In this document: piece by piece, positions 6,611 to 13,439 of the stretch
Numbering within the stretch: position 1 is the first letter of the stretch
Layout of the letters: each line of letters starts with the position of its first letter
Origin: Pseudomonadota bacterium
Lineage (GTDB): Bacteria > Pseudomonadota > Gammaproteobacteria > Burkholderiales > SG8-41
Direction of reading: 5' to 3'
Assembly (NCBI GenBank): GCA_023431245.1
Contig: JAEYXO010000010.1
Coordinates: forward strand, 1-13,439
Length of the DNA stretch: 13,439 bases
Program-made: the position numbers and the translations under genes
The notes under the pieces: model-generated
What the model was told of the DNA's origin: nothing
The model's database searches: none
Seen by the model: only the letters and a program-made list of their open reading frames with translations

Positions 6611-7703
6611 AGACGTTGAAGCGGAAATGCATCACGTCGCCGTCCTTCACGACATAGTCCTTGCCTTCCAGCCGCATCTTCCCGGCTTCCTTCGCACCCT
6701 GCTCGCCCTTGCCGGCAATAAAGTCTTCGTAGGCAATGACTTCCGCGCGGATGAAACCCTTCTCGAAGTCGGTGTGGATGGCCGCGGCCGCGCGCGGCGC
6801 GGTATCTCCGCGGTGGATGGTCCAGGCCCGCACCTCCTTAACGCCGGCGGTGAAATAGGTCTGCAGCCCGAGCAGGGCATAACCCGCGTTGATGACCCGG
6901 TCCAGCCCCGGCTCGCTCATGCCCATGTCCTGAAGGAACACCGTCTTGTCGGCGTCGTCCATGTCGGCGATCTCGGCCTCGATCGCGGCGCACACAGCCA
7001 CCACCGGCGCCTTCTCCTTCGCCCCCAGCGCCTGCACCGCGGCCAGGTGGGGATTGTTGTCAAAACCGCCCTCACGCACATTGGCGACATACATCGTCGG
7101 CTTGGCGGTGATCAGGCACAGCGGCCTCAGCACCTCGAGTTCCTCGTCGTAGAGGTCGAGCGCGCGCACCGGCTTCGCCTCGTTCAGCGCGGCCTGGCAC
7201 TTCTCCAGCACCGCCACCAGCCGCTGCGCCTCCTTGTCGCCGCCGGCGCGCGCCAGCTTCGAGGATTTGGCGAGATGGCGCTCGACCGCGGCCAGGTCCG
7301 CCAGCGCCAGTTCGGTGTTGATGGTCTCGATGTCGGACAGCGGATCGATCCTGCCCGCAACGTGCACCACGTTTTCGTCCTCGAAGCAGCGCACGACATG
7401 GGCGATGGCATCGGTCTCGCGGATGTTGGCGAGAAACTGGTTGCCTAGGCCCTCGCCCTTGGAGGCGCCCGCCACCAGCCCGGCAATGTCGACGAACTCG
7501 ACCACCGCCGGCACCACTTTCTCCGGCTTGACGATGGCCGCCAGCGCGGCGAGCCGGGGATCCGGCACCTCGACGATGCCGACGTTGGGCTCGATGGTGC
7601 AGAAGGGATAGTTCTCCGCCGCGATGCCGGCCTTGGTCAGCGCGTTGAACAGGGTGGATTTGCCGACATTGGGCAGTCCGACGATGCCGCATTTGAGTGA
7701 CAT
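6609..7703 (-). CDS. ychF: Redox-regulated ATPase YchF (OLA1/Obg family)
   Basis: A 364-residue YchF/OLA1 protein, a universally conserved P-loop NTPase that binds ribosomes and prefers ATP over GTP. G1 is GLPNVGKST (9-17) and G3 is DIAG (72-75). The G4 position is NVRE (208-211) rather than NKxD; this NxxE form underlies the ATP preference of the family. The middle (about 110-200) holds the coiled-coil insert, and the C-terminal TGS domain (about 280-363) ends in DGDVMHFRFNV. Full length with canonical start MSLKCGIVGLPNVGKST; ATG at 7703 has only a weak Shine-Dalgarno. It lies 23 bases downstream of pth, the usual pairing, and is probably transcribed with it. Confidence 0.97.
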   Translation of the reverse strand: MSLKCGIVGLPNVGKSTLFNALTKAGIAAENYPFCTIEPNVGIVEVPDPRLAALAAIVKPEKVVPAVVEFVDIAGLVAGASKGEGLGNQFLANIRETDAIAHVVRCFEDENVVHVAGRIDPLSDIETINTELALADLAAVERHLAKSSKLARAGGDKEAQRLVAVLEKCQAALNEAKPVRALDLYDEELEVLRPLCLITAKPTMYVANVREGGFDNNPHLAAVQALGAKEKAPVVAVCAAIEAEIADMDDADKTVFLQDMGMSEPGLDRVINAGYALLGLQTYFTAGVKEVRAWTIHRGDTAPRAAAAIHTDFEKGFIRAEVIAYEDFIAGKGEQGAKEAGKMRLEGKDYVVKDGDVMHFRFNV

Positions 7704-7726
7704 GATTCGTGCTTTCGGTGAAAGGT

Positions 7727-8329
7727 CTAGGGCTTCGGCGCGGGGCCGGAACCGGGTTTGGTGTGCAGCCTGAGCATTGCCGCCTGCATGTCGCCGGCGG
7801 CGATCAGCGGCCAGGCCTCGTCGGCGCGCGCCAGCGACTCGTCGATCGCGCGCTGCTCCTCGGCGCGCGGTGCATGCAGCACGTAGTCGACGACTTCCTG
7901 CTCGCTCGCCGCCTGCTCCCGCGGATGCCCGATGCCGATGCGCAGGCGCCAGAAGTCCCGCGTGCCGAGCCGCGAGATGATGCTGCGCACGCCGTTGCCC
8001 GAGGCGCTGCCGCCGTGCTTGAGCTTGATCCCGCCCGGTGGCAGATCAAGCTCGTCATGGGCCACCAGGATGTCCTGCGGCGCGATCTTGTAGAAATCCG
8101 CCAGCGCGCCGACGGCGCGGCCCGACTCGTTCATGTAGGTCGAGGGCTTGAGCAGCCAGACTTCGCTCCCGCTTGCGCCGATGCGCGCCACTTCACCGTG
8201 GAACCGCGCCTCGTGGCGCAGCGTCGCGCCGGCGGCGCGCGCGAGCCCGTCGACCCACCAGAAACCGGCGTTGTGGCGGGTCGCTTGGTATTTTTTTACG
8301 GGATTTGCCAGACCGACTACAAGTTTCAT
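7727..8329 (-). CDS. pth: Peptidyl-tRNA hydrolase (Pth), with altered GHNG loop
   Basis: A 200-residue Pth that frees tRNA from peptidyl-tRNA dropped by ribosomes. Catalytic and binding residues known from E. coli are present: N9 (GLANP), H19 (TRHNAG), N67 (STYMNESG) and D92 (AHDELDLPPGG). Two regions differ from the norm. The first loop reads GLANPVKKY instead of GLGNPGxxY. The glycine-rich loop normally GGHGGHNG reads GGSASGNG (106-113), one residue shorter upstream, so the position of E. coli H113 is Gly while N112 (E. coli N114) is kept. An A7 run encodes VKKY. The C-terminal tail is Pro/Gly-rich. ATG at 8329 lacks a clear Shine-Dalgarno. It lies after the rplY terminator and directly before ychF. 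Confidence 0.95.
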   Translation of the reverse strand: MKLVVGLANPVKKYQATRHNAGFWWVDGLARAAGATLRHEARFHGEVARIGASGSEVWLLKPSTYMNESGRAVGALADFYKIAPQDILVAHDELDLPPGGIKLKHGGSASGNGVRSIISRLGTRDFWRLRIGIGHPREQAASEQEVVDYVLHAPRAEEQRAIDESLARADEAWPLIAAGDMQAAMLRLHTKPGSGPAPKP

Positions 8330-8366
8330 GCGGCAAAACGCGGGCCGACAGTGCCGGATAATCGCA

Positions 8367-8395
8367 AGTATTTGTTTATAAACATATTTTTACAA
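8367..8395 (-). promoter_or_regulatory. Candidate pth promoter with a palindromic spacer
   Basis: On the minus strand TTGTAA (complement of 8390-8395) and AATACT (complement of 8367-8372) are separated by exactly 17 bases; each matches sigma-70 consensus at four of six positions, in the most AT-rich stretch of the window. The spacer contains the perfect 12-base palindrome TGTTTATAAACA (8373-8384). The -35 overlaps the T-rich tail of the rplY terminator. A promoter is expected here because pth lies behind that terminator. Confidence 0.45.
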
Positions 8396-8433
8396 AACAA
8401 AACGCCCGCCAGCAAACTGCATGCTGACGGGCG
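8392..8433 (-). terminator. Rho-independent terminator of rplY
   Basis: On the minus strand an 11-base stem CGCCCGTCAGC / GCTGGCGGGCG (one G-U pair; complement of 8423-8433 and 8403-8413) closes a 9-base loop and is followed by TTTTGTTTTG. It begins 36 bases after the rplY stop. This is a textbook intrinsic terminator for rplY. Confidence 0.88.
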
Positions 8434-8468
8434 CGGCCAATGGCGCCAGCCGGGGCTGGCCAACATCG

Positions 8469-9167
8469 TTACTTCTTCTCGGCCGGCTTCTTGTCGCCAT
8501 CCTTCTTGTCGCCGCCGGCGGCGGCGGCAGCGGCAGCCTCCGGAGCCTGGCCGGTGATTTCGGTGACCGGCGCTGCGGCAACTTCCTCGACCGCGACTTC
8601 CCTCGGCACCTGCACCGTGACCACCGCGGGATCGTCCGCTTTCAGCTTGGACAGCGGCTCGACGCCCTTGGGCAGCTTCAGTTCCGAGACGTGGATCGAA
8701 TGGCCGAGTTCGAGGTCCTTCAGGTCGACCTCGATGTATTCCGGCAGATCATCCGGCAGACACTGGATCTCGAGCTCGTTGATGATGTGCTGGATCACGC
8801 CCTTGCCGAGCTTCACGCCGGGCGAAATCTCGGCGTTCATGAAGTGCAGCGGCACTGCCATGTGGATCTTCTTCTTCGGATCGATGCGCTGGAAATCGAC
8901 GTGCTGCACCTGCTCCTTGAACGGATGCATCTGGAAGTCGCGCAGCAGCACGCGGTCCTTCCTGCCCTCCACCGTCAGGTCAAGAATCGAGGAATGGAAA
9001 GCCTCGAGTTTCAGGTGGCGCAGCAGCGCCTTGTGGTCGAACTCGACACTTTGCGCGTCCACACCGGCGCCGTAAATGACGCCCGGAACGCGACCCGTCG
9101 CACGCAGGCGGCGGCTCGCACCCTTGCCCTGGCTCGTGCGCGGAAACGCAGTCACTTCAATCTTCAT
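8469..9167 (-). CDS. rplY: 50S ribosomal protein L25 / general stress protein Ctc
   Basis: A 232-residue long-form (TL5/Ctc type) L25 that binds 5S rRNA. The N-terminal L25 domain (about 1-95) has GKGASRRLRATGRVPGVIYG (14-33), LLRDFQMHPFKEQVQHVDF (74-92) and RID. The C-terminal beta domain (about 100-188) has VPLHF, NELEIQCLPDDLPEYIEVDL and GHSIHVSELKLPKGV. The last 40 residues are low complexity: an Ala run followed by a Lys/Asp-rich end. ATG at 9167 is preceded by AGGAGAG about 5 bases upstream, a good Shine-Dalgarno. It is bracketed by intrinsic terminators on both sides; no convincing promoter was identified in the 50 bases between the prs terminator and the start, so partial read-through from prs is possible. 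Confidence 0.97.
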   Translation of the reverse strand: MKIEVTAFPRTSQGKGASRRLRATGRVPGVIYGAGVDAQSVEFDHKALLRHLKLEAFHSSILDLTVEGRKDRVLLRDFQMHPFKEQVQHVDFQRIDPKKKIHMAVPLHFMNAEISPGVKLGKGVIQHIINELEIQCLPDDLPEYIEVDLKDLELGHSIHVSELKLPKGVEPLSKLKADDPAVVTVQVPREVAVEEVAAAPVTEITGQAPEAAAAAAAGGDKKDGDKKPAEKK

Positions 9168-9215
9168 GTTGCTCTCCTGATGATGCGGGCGGTCCGCGAC
9201 CAGACTGCACCCGCG

Positions 9216-9247
9216 TTAAAAAGGAAACCGGCAAAACACCGGCTTCC
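9216..9247 (-). terminator. Rho-independent terminator of prs
   Basis: On the minus strand GGAAGCCGG and CCGGTTTCC (complement of 9239-9247 and 9223-9231) form a 9-base stem with one G-U pair around the loop TGTTTTG, followed by TTTTTAA. It begins 9 bases after the prs stop codon. Confidence 0.87.
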
Positions 9248-9256
9248 GCTGAAAAC

Positions 9257-10207
9257 CTATTCGACGAACAGCGAGCTGACCGAATCCTCGGCACTGATGC
9301 GGCGCATCGTCTCCGCCACCAGCCCCGACACCGTCAGCACGCGGATCTTGCCGCACTGCCGACCCGCCTCGGTCAGCGGGATGGTGTCGGTGACCACGAT
9401 CTCGTCAAGCGCCGATGCCGCGATGCGCTCCACCGCCGGGCCCGAGAGCACCGGGTGCGTGCAGTACGCCAGCACCTTCTCCGCACCATGCTTCTTCAGC
9501 GCGCCAGCCGCCTCGCACAGCGTGTTGGCGGTATCGACCATGTCGTCAACCAGCACGCAGGTGCGTCCCTGCACCTCGCCGATGATGTTCATCACCGTCG
9601 ACACGTTCGGCCGCGGCCGCCGCTTGTCGATGATCGCAAGGTCCGCCTCCAGCCGTTTCGCCAGCGCCCGCGCCCGCACCACGCCGCCGACGTCCGGCGA
9701 CACGACCACGAGGTCCTTGAAATTCCGCTTCCAGATGTCGCCGAGCATGATCGGCCCGGAGTAGATGTTGTCCACGGGAATGTCGAAGAATCCCTGGATC
9801 TGCTCCGAGTGCAGGTCCATCGTCAGCACGCGGTCGACGCCGACGCTGGTCATCATGTTGGCCACCACCTTGGCCGTGATCGGCACCCGCGCCGAGCTCG
9901 GCCGCCGGTCCTGGCGCGCATAACCCATGTAGGGAATGGCCGCGGTCACCCGCCCGGCCGACGCCCGTTTCAGCGCATCGACCATCACCAGCAGTTCCAT
10001 CAGCGTGTCATTGGTCGGCGCGCACACTGACTGCAGGATGAACACGTCCTTGCCGCGGACGTTTTCGAGGATCTCGACCATCACCTCGCCGTCGCTGAAA
10101 CGACCGACCTTGGCGCGGCCGATGTGGATGTCGAGATGGCTGACCACCGCCTCCGCGAGCCGCGGATTGGCGTTGCCGGTAAATACCATCAGCCTGTCCA
10201 GTGCCAC
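9257..10207 (-). CDS. prs: Ribose-phosphate pyrophosphokinase (PRPP synthase)
   Basis: A 316-residue Prs that makes PRPP from ribose 5-phosphate and ATP for purine, pyrimidine, His, Trp and NAD synthesis. Visible family motifs are GRFSDGE (35-41), ENVRGKDVF (48-56), YARQDRR (96-102) in the ATP-binding region, DLHSEQIQGFF (131-141), PDVGG (171-175), DKRRPRPNVS (194-203) and the ribose-phosphate loop LVDDMVDTANTL (219-230), which has Asn where E. coli has Gly. GTG at 10207 is chosen: it gives MALDRLMVFTGNAN, close to the length of E. coli Prs (315), and AGGGGG lies several bases upstream. ATG at 10189 would give 310 residues, and an upstream in-frame start near 10243 lacks family support. It is 41 bases after tRNA-Gln and probably co-transcribed with it. 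Confidence 0.95.
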   Translation of the reverse strand: MALDRLMVFTGNANPRLAEAVVSHLDIHIGRAKVGRFSDGEVMVEILENVRGKDVFILQSVCAPTNDTLMELLVMVDALKRASAGRVTAAIPYMGYARQDRRPSSARVPITAKVVANMMTSVGVDRVLTMDLHSEQIQGFFDIPVDNIYSGPIMLGDIWKRNFKDLVVVSPDVGGVVRARALAKRLEADLAIIDKRRPRPNVSTVMNIIGEVQGRTCVLVDDMVDTANTLCEAAGALKKHGAEKVLAYCTHPVLSGPAVERIAASALDEIVVTDTIPLTEAGRQCGKIRVLTVSGLVAETMRRISAEDSVSSLFVE

Positions 10208-10248
10208 CCCACACCCCCTGCGCCAAGCACGCCACTGCAGCAATCAAG

Positions 10249-10325
10249 TGGCTGGGGAGGAAGGATTCGAACCTTCGCATGCCGGAATCAAAATCCGGTG
10301 CCTTAACCAGCTTGGCGACTCCCCA
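10249..10325 (-). tRNA. trnQ: tRNA-Gln (anticodon UUG)
   Basis: A 77-base tRNA on the minus strand. The acceptor stem pairs TGGGGAG with CTCCCCA; the anticodon arm is CCGGA-TTTTGAT-TCCGG with anticodon TTG (complement of 10289-10291); the T arm is GAAGG-TTCGAAT-CCTTC. The discriminator base is G and the 3' CCA is encoded (ending at 10249). TTG reads CAA directly and CAG by wobble. It lies between ispE and prs, with no terminator visible on either side, so it is likely processed from a longer transcript. Confidence 0.97.
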
Positions 10326-10380
10326 ACCGAAACCCGCAACCGCTCCGGCGCCCCTTCAGCAGGCCGCCGGCACTTCCAAT

Positions 10381-11229
10381 TCAGTCTTCCGCAAAGTCAG
10401 CCAGCCCGTGGAGCGGATGCACATCCAGCCCGCGCGCCACGAACCCGCGCATCCCCGGCGGACAGGCCGCCATCGCCCTGCGCGCGCCCGCTTCGTCGGG
10501 AAATCCGGCAAAAACACAGGCGCCGGAACCGCTCATCTGCGCCTCCCCGACCGACCGGAGCCAGGCCAGATGCCTGCCGACCTCGGGATACAGCCTGCAA
10601 ACCAGAGGTTCCAGATCGTTCCCTGCAGGCACGGAAAAGCCTTGTATTTTAACTGCTTCGGAATCCCGTTTCAATTCCGGGTGCCGAAAAATCCCGGCCG
10701 TCGCCACCGCCACCGGCGGCACCAGCACCAGATACCAGGCCGGGGCGACGGTCAACGGTTCCAGTGCCTCGCCGATGCCGCCGGCCAGCGCGGTGCGCCC
10801 GTAAACAAACACCGGCACATCGGCACCCAGCGGCAGGGCCAGTTCCTGCAAACGCTTGCGCGACAGGCCGGTACCCCACAGGTGGTTCAGCGCCAGCAGG
10901 GTGGTCGCGGCATCGGAACTGCCGCCCCCAAGCCCACCGCCGAGCGGCAGGCGCTTGTCGACCCGGATCTCGGCACCGAACCGTGTACCGGTCGCCGTTT
11001 TCAGCGCCCGCGCCGCGCGCAGGGTCAGATCCTCGGCCTCGGCGACCCCCGGCAATTCGCGCGATCGCCGTATGAGACCGTCGCTGCGCCGTCGGATCCA
11101 GACCGTGTCACCGAAATCAATGAAACGGAACACCGTCTGCAGCAGGTGATAACCATCGGCGCGCCGGCCGGTCACGCGCAGCATCAGGTTGAGTTTTGCC
11201 GGCGCCGGAAAACCGCTGCAGCCGGTCAT
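10381..11229 (-). CDS. ispE: 4-diphosphocytidyl-2-C-methyl-D-erythritol kinase (IspE)
   Basis: A 282-residue GHMP-family kinase that phosphorylates CDP-methylerythritol in the MEP isoprenoid pathway. PAPAKLNL (8-15) carries the conserved Lys12; GRRADGYHLLQTVF (21-34) is the substrate-binding segment. The ATP loop is PLGGGLGGGSSDAA (95-108); LGADVPVF (134-141) holds the catalytic Asp (D137). MSGSGACVF (232-240) is the third GHMP motif. Full length. ATG at 11229 overlaps the lolB stop as ATGA (11226-11229), indicating coupling. A 55-base gap without a terminator leads to tRNA-Gln. Confidence 0.97.
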   Translation of the reverse strand: MTGCSGFPAPAKLNLMLRVTGRRADGYHLLQTVFRFIDFGDTVWIRRRSDGLIRRSRELPGVAEAEDLTLRAARALKTATGTRFGAEIRVDKRLPLGGGLGGGSSDAATTLLALNHLWGTGLSRKRLQELALPLGADVPVFVYGRTALAGGIGEALEPLTVAPAWYLVLVPPVAVATAGIFRHPELKRDSEAVKIQGFSVPAGNDLEPLVCRLYPEVGRHLAWLRSVGEAQMSGSGACVFAGFPDEAGARRAMAACPPGMRGFVARGLDVHPLHGLADFAED

Positions 11230-11783
11230 GGCGGCGTCCGCTCGCGCCAGTCATCGATGACCATGCGAATGCGCTGGCCGCCCTGCTCCAGGTCCAGCCG
11301 TCGCGGCAATGCGGCCCGTGCAGGATCTTCGGGATAGGCAAACCGCAGGCTCCAGCCGGCCTGCTCCAGGCGGACCAGGCGCCCCCCGGCATCACGCTCG
11401 AGAGCCTCGGCGGCAAGGTCCGGCACCGCTTCCCCGCGCACCCAGTGCTGGAGCTGGGCCAGCGGCAGGGCCCAGCCGAGCGCCTGGCGGGTCAGGCCTT
11501 CGGCCGAAAACGCGTGATATTCCTGCTGATCCGCGGTGACGAGCGTCGCACCGGCCGCATCACTGCTGATGTACGCCAGCGTGGTCCCCGCCGGGGACAT
11601 CAGCCAGATTTCATTCAGCGGCATGTCATGGCGCCAGCGAAAGCCGGCCGAAAACGCGCGCCCGTCGGCGCCGGCCAGCACCCGCCCGAGGAGATCGAAA
11701 GGTGCGGACCGGGCAGTGCTGCCCGACAACGGCGCGCAGGCGGCGAACAGCAGCGCCGCGGTTGCGGCAAGAACAGCCCTCAT
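11226..11783 (-). CDS. lolB: Outer-membrane lipoprotein receptor LolB
   Basis: A 185-residue LolB, the outer-membrane lipoprotein that accepts lipoproteins from the periplasmic carrier LolA and inserts them in the outer membrane. The signal peptide is MRAVLAATAALLFAAC with lipidated Cys16; Phe at -3 is a little unusual for a lipobox. The mature part follows the family pattern: FDLLGRVL (29-36), AFSAGFRWRHD (43-53), EIWLMSPAGTTLA (58-70), AFSAEGLTRQALGWALPLAQLQHWVRG (91-117), and C-terminal RLDLEQGGQRIRMVIDDW (162-179). The frame is open further upstream, but ATG at 11783 is right: it gives the signal peptide and overlaps the upstream TPR gene stop as ATGA (11780-11783). It is followed by ispE, the usual order in betaproteobacteria. 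Confidence 0.95.
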   Translation of the reverse strand: MRAVLAATAALLFAACAPLSGSTARSAPFDLLGRVLAGADGRAFSAGFRWRHDMPLNEIWLMSPAGTTLAYISSDAAGATLVTADQQEYHAFSAEGLTRQALGWALPLAQLQHWVRGEAVPDLAAEALERDAGGRLVRLEQAGWSLRFAYPEDPARAALPRRLDLEQGGQRIRMVIDDWRERTPP

Positions 11784-13439
11784 TGCGCGGATTGCAGGAT
11801 GACCGGGGACAGGCGCTTGATCGTGCCCTGGAGCACCTCGTTCTTCGGCTGGCCGCGAAGGGCTTCGGCCCAGACTTTCTGCGCCTCGGCCTGGCGCCCC
11901 AGCACCCACAGCACCTCGCCGAGATGGGCGGCGATCTCGGCGTCGGGCCGCATTTCATGGGCGCGCCGCAGGGGCCCCAGCGCCGCCTCGTTCTCGCCGA
12001 GGCGGTGGAGCACCCAGCCCAGGCTGTCGAGGATGAAGGGATCGTTGGGCGCCAGCTTGTGCGCGGTCTCGATCAGAACGCGCGCCTCCGGCAGGCGCAG
12101 GTTGCGGTCCGCCAGCGTGTAGCCGAGCGCGTTGTAGGCATGGGCGTGGTCCGGCTGCATTTCGATCACGCGCCGCAGGTTGGCCTCGAGCACGTCCAGG
12201 CGGTTGACCTTCTCGGCCGCCATCGCATGGTCGTACAGCAGATCGGCACTGTCGGGTGTGCGCGCCACCGCCTCGGCGAGAAAATCGAAGGCCTCCTGGT
12301 AGGCCTGCGCCTCGCGCAACAGCGCCGCCTCGGCCAGCGTCAGCTGCATGCGCTGGCGTGCGTCGCCCGGTGCGATGCTGCGCAGATGCTTGCGCGCATC
12401 CTCCAGCCGCCCCTGCTTCGCCAGCACCCCGGCATAACGCGCCTGGGCCGGGATGTATTGCGCGCCATGGGTGATGCTCGAGTACCACTTCAGCGCCTCG
12501 TCCACGCGCTTCATCTCCTCGTTCACCTGCCCGAGGTACATGCGCACCATGTCCGGATCCTTGGCGCCGATTTCCAGCGCCCGCCGCAGCTGGATGTCGG
12601 CCGCCGCATAGTCCTTGGCCTGCATCGACAGCGTCGCAACCGCCATCGCGATCTCGGCGTTGTTCGGGGCCTCGCCGAGCAGGATTCCAAACTGCTTTCG
12701 CGCCTCCGGATACCGCTGCGCGCTGACCAGCAGGCGCGCGTAGTTCAGGCGCGCATCGCGGGCGCCCGGTTGCGCCTTCACGAACTCGCCGAGAAACGCG
12801 ACGGCATCGTCGACCGAGCCGCGCTGCAGCGCCTGCGCCTGGAACAGCGCCGCAAGCTCCCAGCCCGGGCGCAGCTTCAGCGCCTCCCGTGAAGCCTTCA
12901 GCGCGGTTGCCACATCATCCGCATTCCACGCCGCCTGCGCCAGCGCAAGGCTGGCCTCCGGCACCTGCGGATAACGGGAGGCCAAGCTGGCGATCAGCCG
13001 CTGTATCGCGGCCTTGTCCTTGTGCCCGGACAGCAGCGAGTAGAGCTGCAGGAAATTCTGCCCGGCATTTTCAGGGTCCCCGCTCAGGGATTTCTCGAGG
13101 TGGGGCAGCGCGTCATCGAGGCGCGACTGGTTGACCAGCAACGCAATCACGGTCTGCCGCGCGCGCGTTGATTCCGGATCGGCCTGCAGCCACAGCGTGG
13201 CCGCCTCCAGTGCCGCGGGCAGGAAGCGCGCATTCCATGCGATCTCGGTGGCGCGGCGCGCAACGCGCGGATCGCGGGTCTCCCGCGCCACTTCAAGGAA
13301 CGCCGGAACAGCCACATGGGGCTGGCCGCGCTGCGCGGCGATTTCCGCCAGCGTCAGCTTGAACAGGATGGACTCGCTCAGTTCGACGGCGGGCAGCGGC
13401 ACCTCGCGCTGCTGGGGCGCGCGGGCCACCACCTTGGGC
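11780..13439 (-). CDS. TPR-repeat protein upstream of lolB (5' end outside the window)
   Basis: A tetratricopeptide-repeat protein whose start lies beyond the right edge; 552 residues are visible and the frame is still open there. Helical TPR pairs run almost throughout, for example ALPHLEKSLSGDPEN, ALKASREALKLRPGW, ARKQFGILLGEAPNN and AFDFLAEAVARTPDS. The C-terminal block is most regular: HAYNALGYTLADRNLRLPEA, then FILDSLGWVLHRLGENEAAL, then EIAAHLGEVLWVLGRQAEA. This architecture and position next to lolB are common in betaproteobacteria, where such proteins usually carry a signal peptide (not visible here). The TGA stop overlaps the lolB ATG. Probably a periplasmic or envelope scaffold; no enzymatic domain seen. 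Confidence 0.92.
   Translation of the reverse strand, partial: PKVVARAPQQREVPLPAVELSESILFKLTLAEIAAQRGQPHVAVPAFLEVARETRDPRVARRATEIAWNARFLPAALEAATLWLQADPESTRARQTVIALLVNQSRLDDALPHLEKSLSGDPENAGQNFLQLYSLLSGHKDKAAIQRLIASLASRYPQVPEASLALAQAAWNADDVATALKASREALKLRPGWELAALFQAQALQRGSVDDAVAFLGEFVKAQPGARDARLNYARLLVSAQRYPEARKQFGILLGEAPNNAEIAMAVATLSMQAKDYAAADIQLRRALEIGAKDPDMVRMYLGQVNEEMKRVDEALKWYSSITHGAQYIPAQARYAGVLAKQGRLEDARKHLRSIAPGDARQRMQLTLAEAALLREAQAYQEAFDFLAEAVARTPDSADLLYDHAMAAEKVNRLDVLEANLRRVIEMQPDHAHAYNALGYTLADRNLRLPEARVLIETAHKLAPNDPFILDSLGWVLHRLGENEAALGPLRRAHEMRPDAEIAAHLGEVLWVLGRQAEAQKVWAEALRGQPKNEVLQGTIKRLSPVILQSAQ

Noticed and set aside
9185..9214. Nested inverted repeat in the rplY leader (arms 9185-9189/9210-9214 and 9191-9194/9198-9201)
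   Set aside because: Short stems in GC-rich DNA arise easily; no known L25 autoregulatory element is recognised.
9518..9553. Asn instead of Gly in the Prs ribose-phosphate loop (VDTANTL)
   Set aside because: From memory, betaproteobacterial Prs proteins such as that of Neisseria share DTANTL, so it appears to be a lineage trait rather than an anomaly.
8421..9764. A 447-codon plus-strand frame over rplY and prs, and similar long frames at 21-1226, 824-1762 and 11702-12892
   Set aside because: All lie antisense to genes with clear families, have low-complexity composition and no ribosome binding context.
10249..10325. tRNA-Gln as an integration site for a mobile element
   Set aside because: No integrase, no duplicated tRNA 3' end and conserved housekeeping genes on both sides.
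1..13439. CRISPR arrays, insertion sequences, toxin-antitoxin pairs, phage genes
   Set aside because: No regularly spaced repeats, transposase motifs, terminal inverted repeats or matching small gene pairs were found on either strand.

Overview
The window reads as a GC-rich chromosomal segment of a betaproteobacterium. The block TPR protein - lolB - ispE - tRNA-Gln - prs - rplY - pth - ychF is, from general knowledge, the classic betaproteobacterial order, and the protein sequences fit it (for example a Prs beginning close to LMVFTGNANP). I cannot place the organism below class level. No mobile element, integrase, CRISPR array, rRNA or phage gene was seen. Genes fill almost all of the window, and no gene-free stretch exceeds about 140 bases.

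Right part (about 13439 to 5702, all minus strand, transcribed right to left). It starts with a TPR-repeat protein cut by the window edge. This is followed by lolB (outer-membrane lipoprotein receptor) and ispE (isoprenoid precursor kinase), joined by 4-base ATGA stop/start overlaps. Next come tRNA-Gln(UUG) and prs (PRPP synthase), closed by a good intrinsic terminator. rplY (ribosomal protein L25/Ctc) follows with its own intrinsic terminator, then pth (peptidyl-tRNA hydrolase) and ychF (Obg-family ATPase). An ankyrin-repeat lipoprotein comes last and meets the opposite-strand transporter gene tail to tail with an 11-base overlap.

Centre (3275 to 5712, plus strand). A HerA-like/DUF853 ATPase (YjgR type) is followed by an EamA-family transporter whose GTG start overlaps the last base of the ATPase stop codon.

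Left part (3200 to 1, minus strand). yebC and ruvC are followed by two tandem paralogous GT1/MGT-type glycosyltransferases; the second runs off the left edge. Junctions are TTGA, ATGA and ATGA, so the four genes look translationally coupled. In most relatives ruvA and ruvB follow ruvC; here a duplicated sugar-transfer module takes that place, which is the most unusual feature of the window. About 75 bases separate yebC from the divergent ATPase gene and must hold both promoters.

Most of the window is housekeeping: tRNA supply and recycling, the ribosome, nucleotide and isoprenoid synthesis, lipoprotein sorting and recombination. The points worth a second look are the ruvC-glycosyltransferase operon, a Pth with an altered GHNG loop, and a palindrome in the probable pth promoter. 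I did not find convincing evidence of a wholly new multi-gene system.
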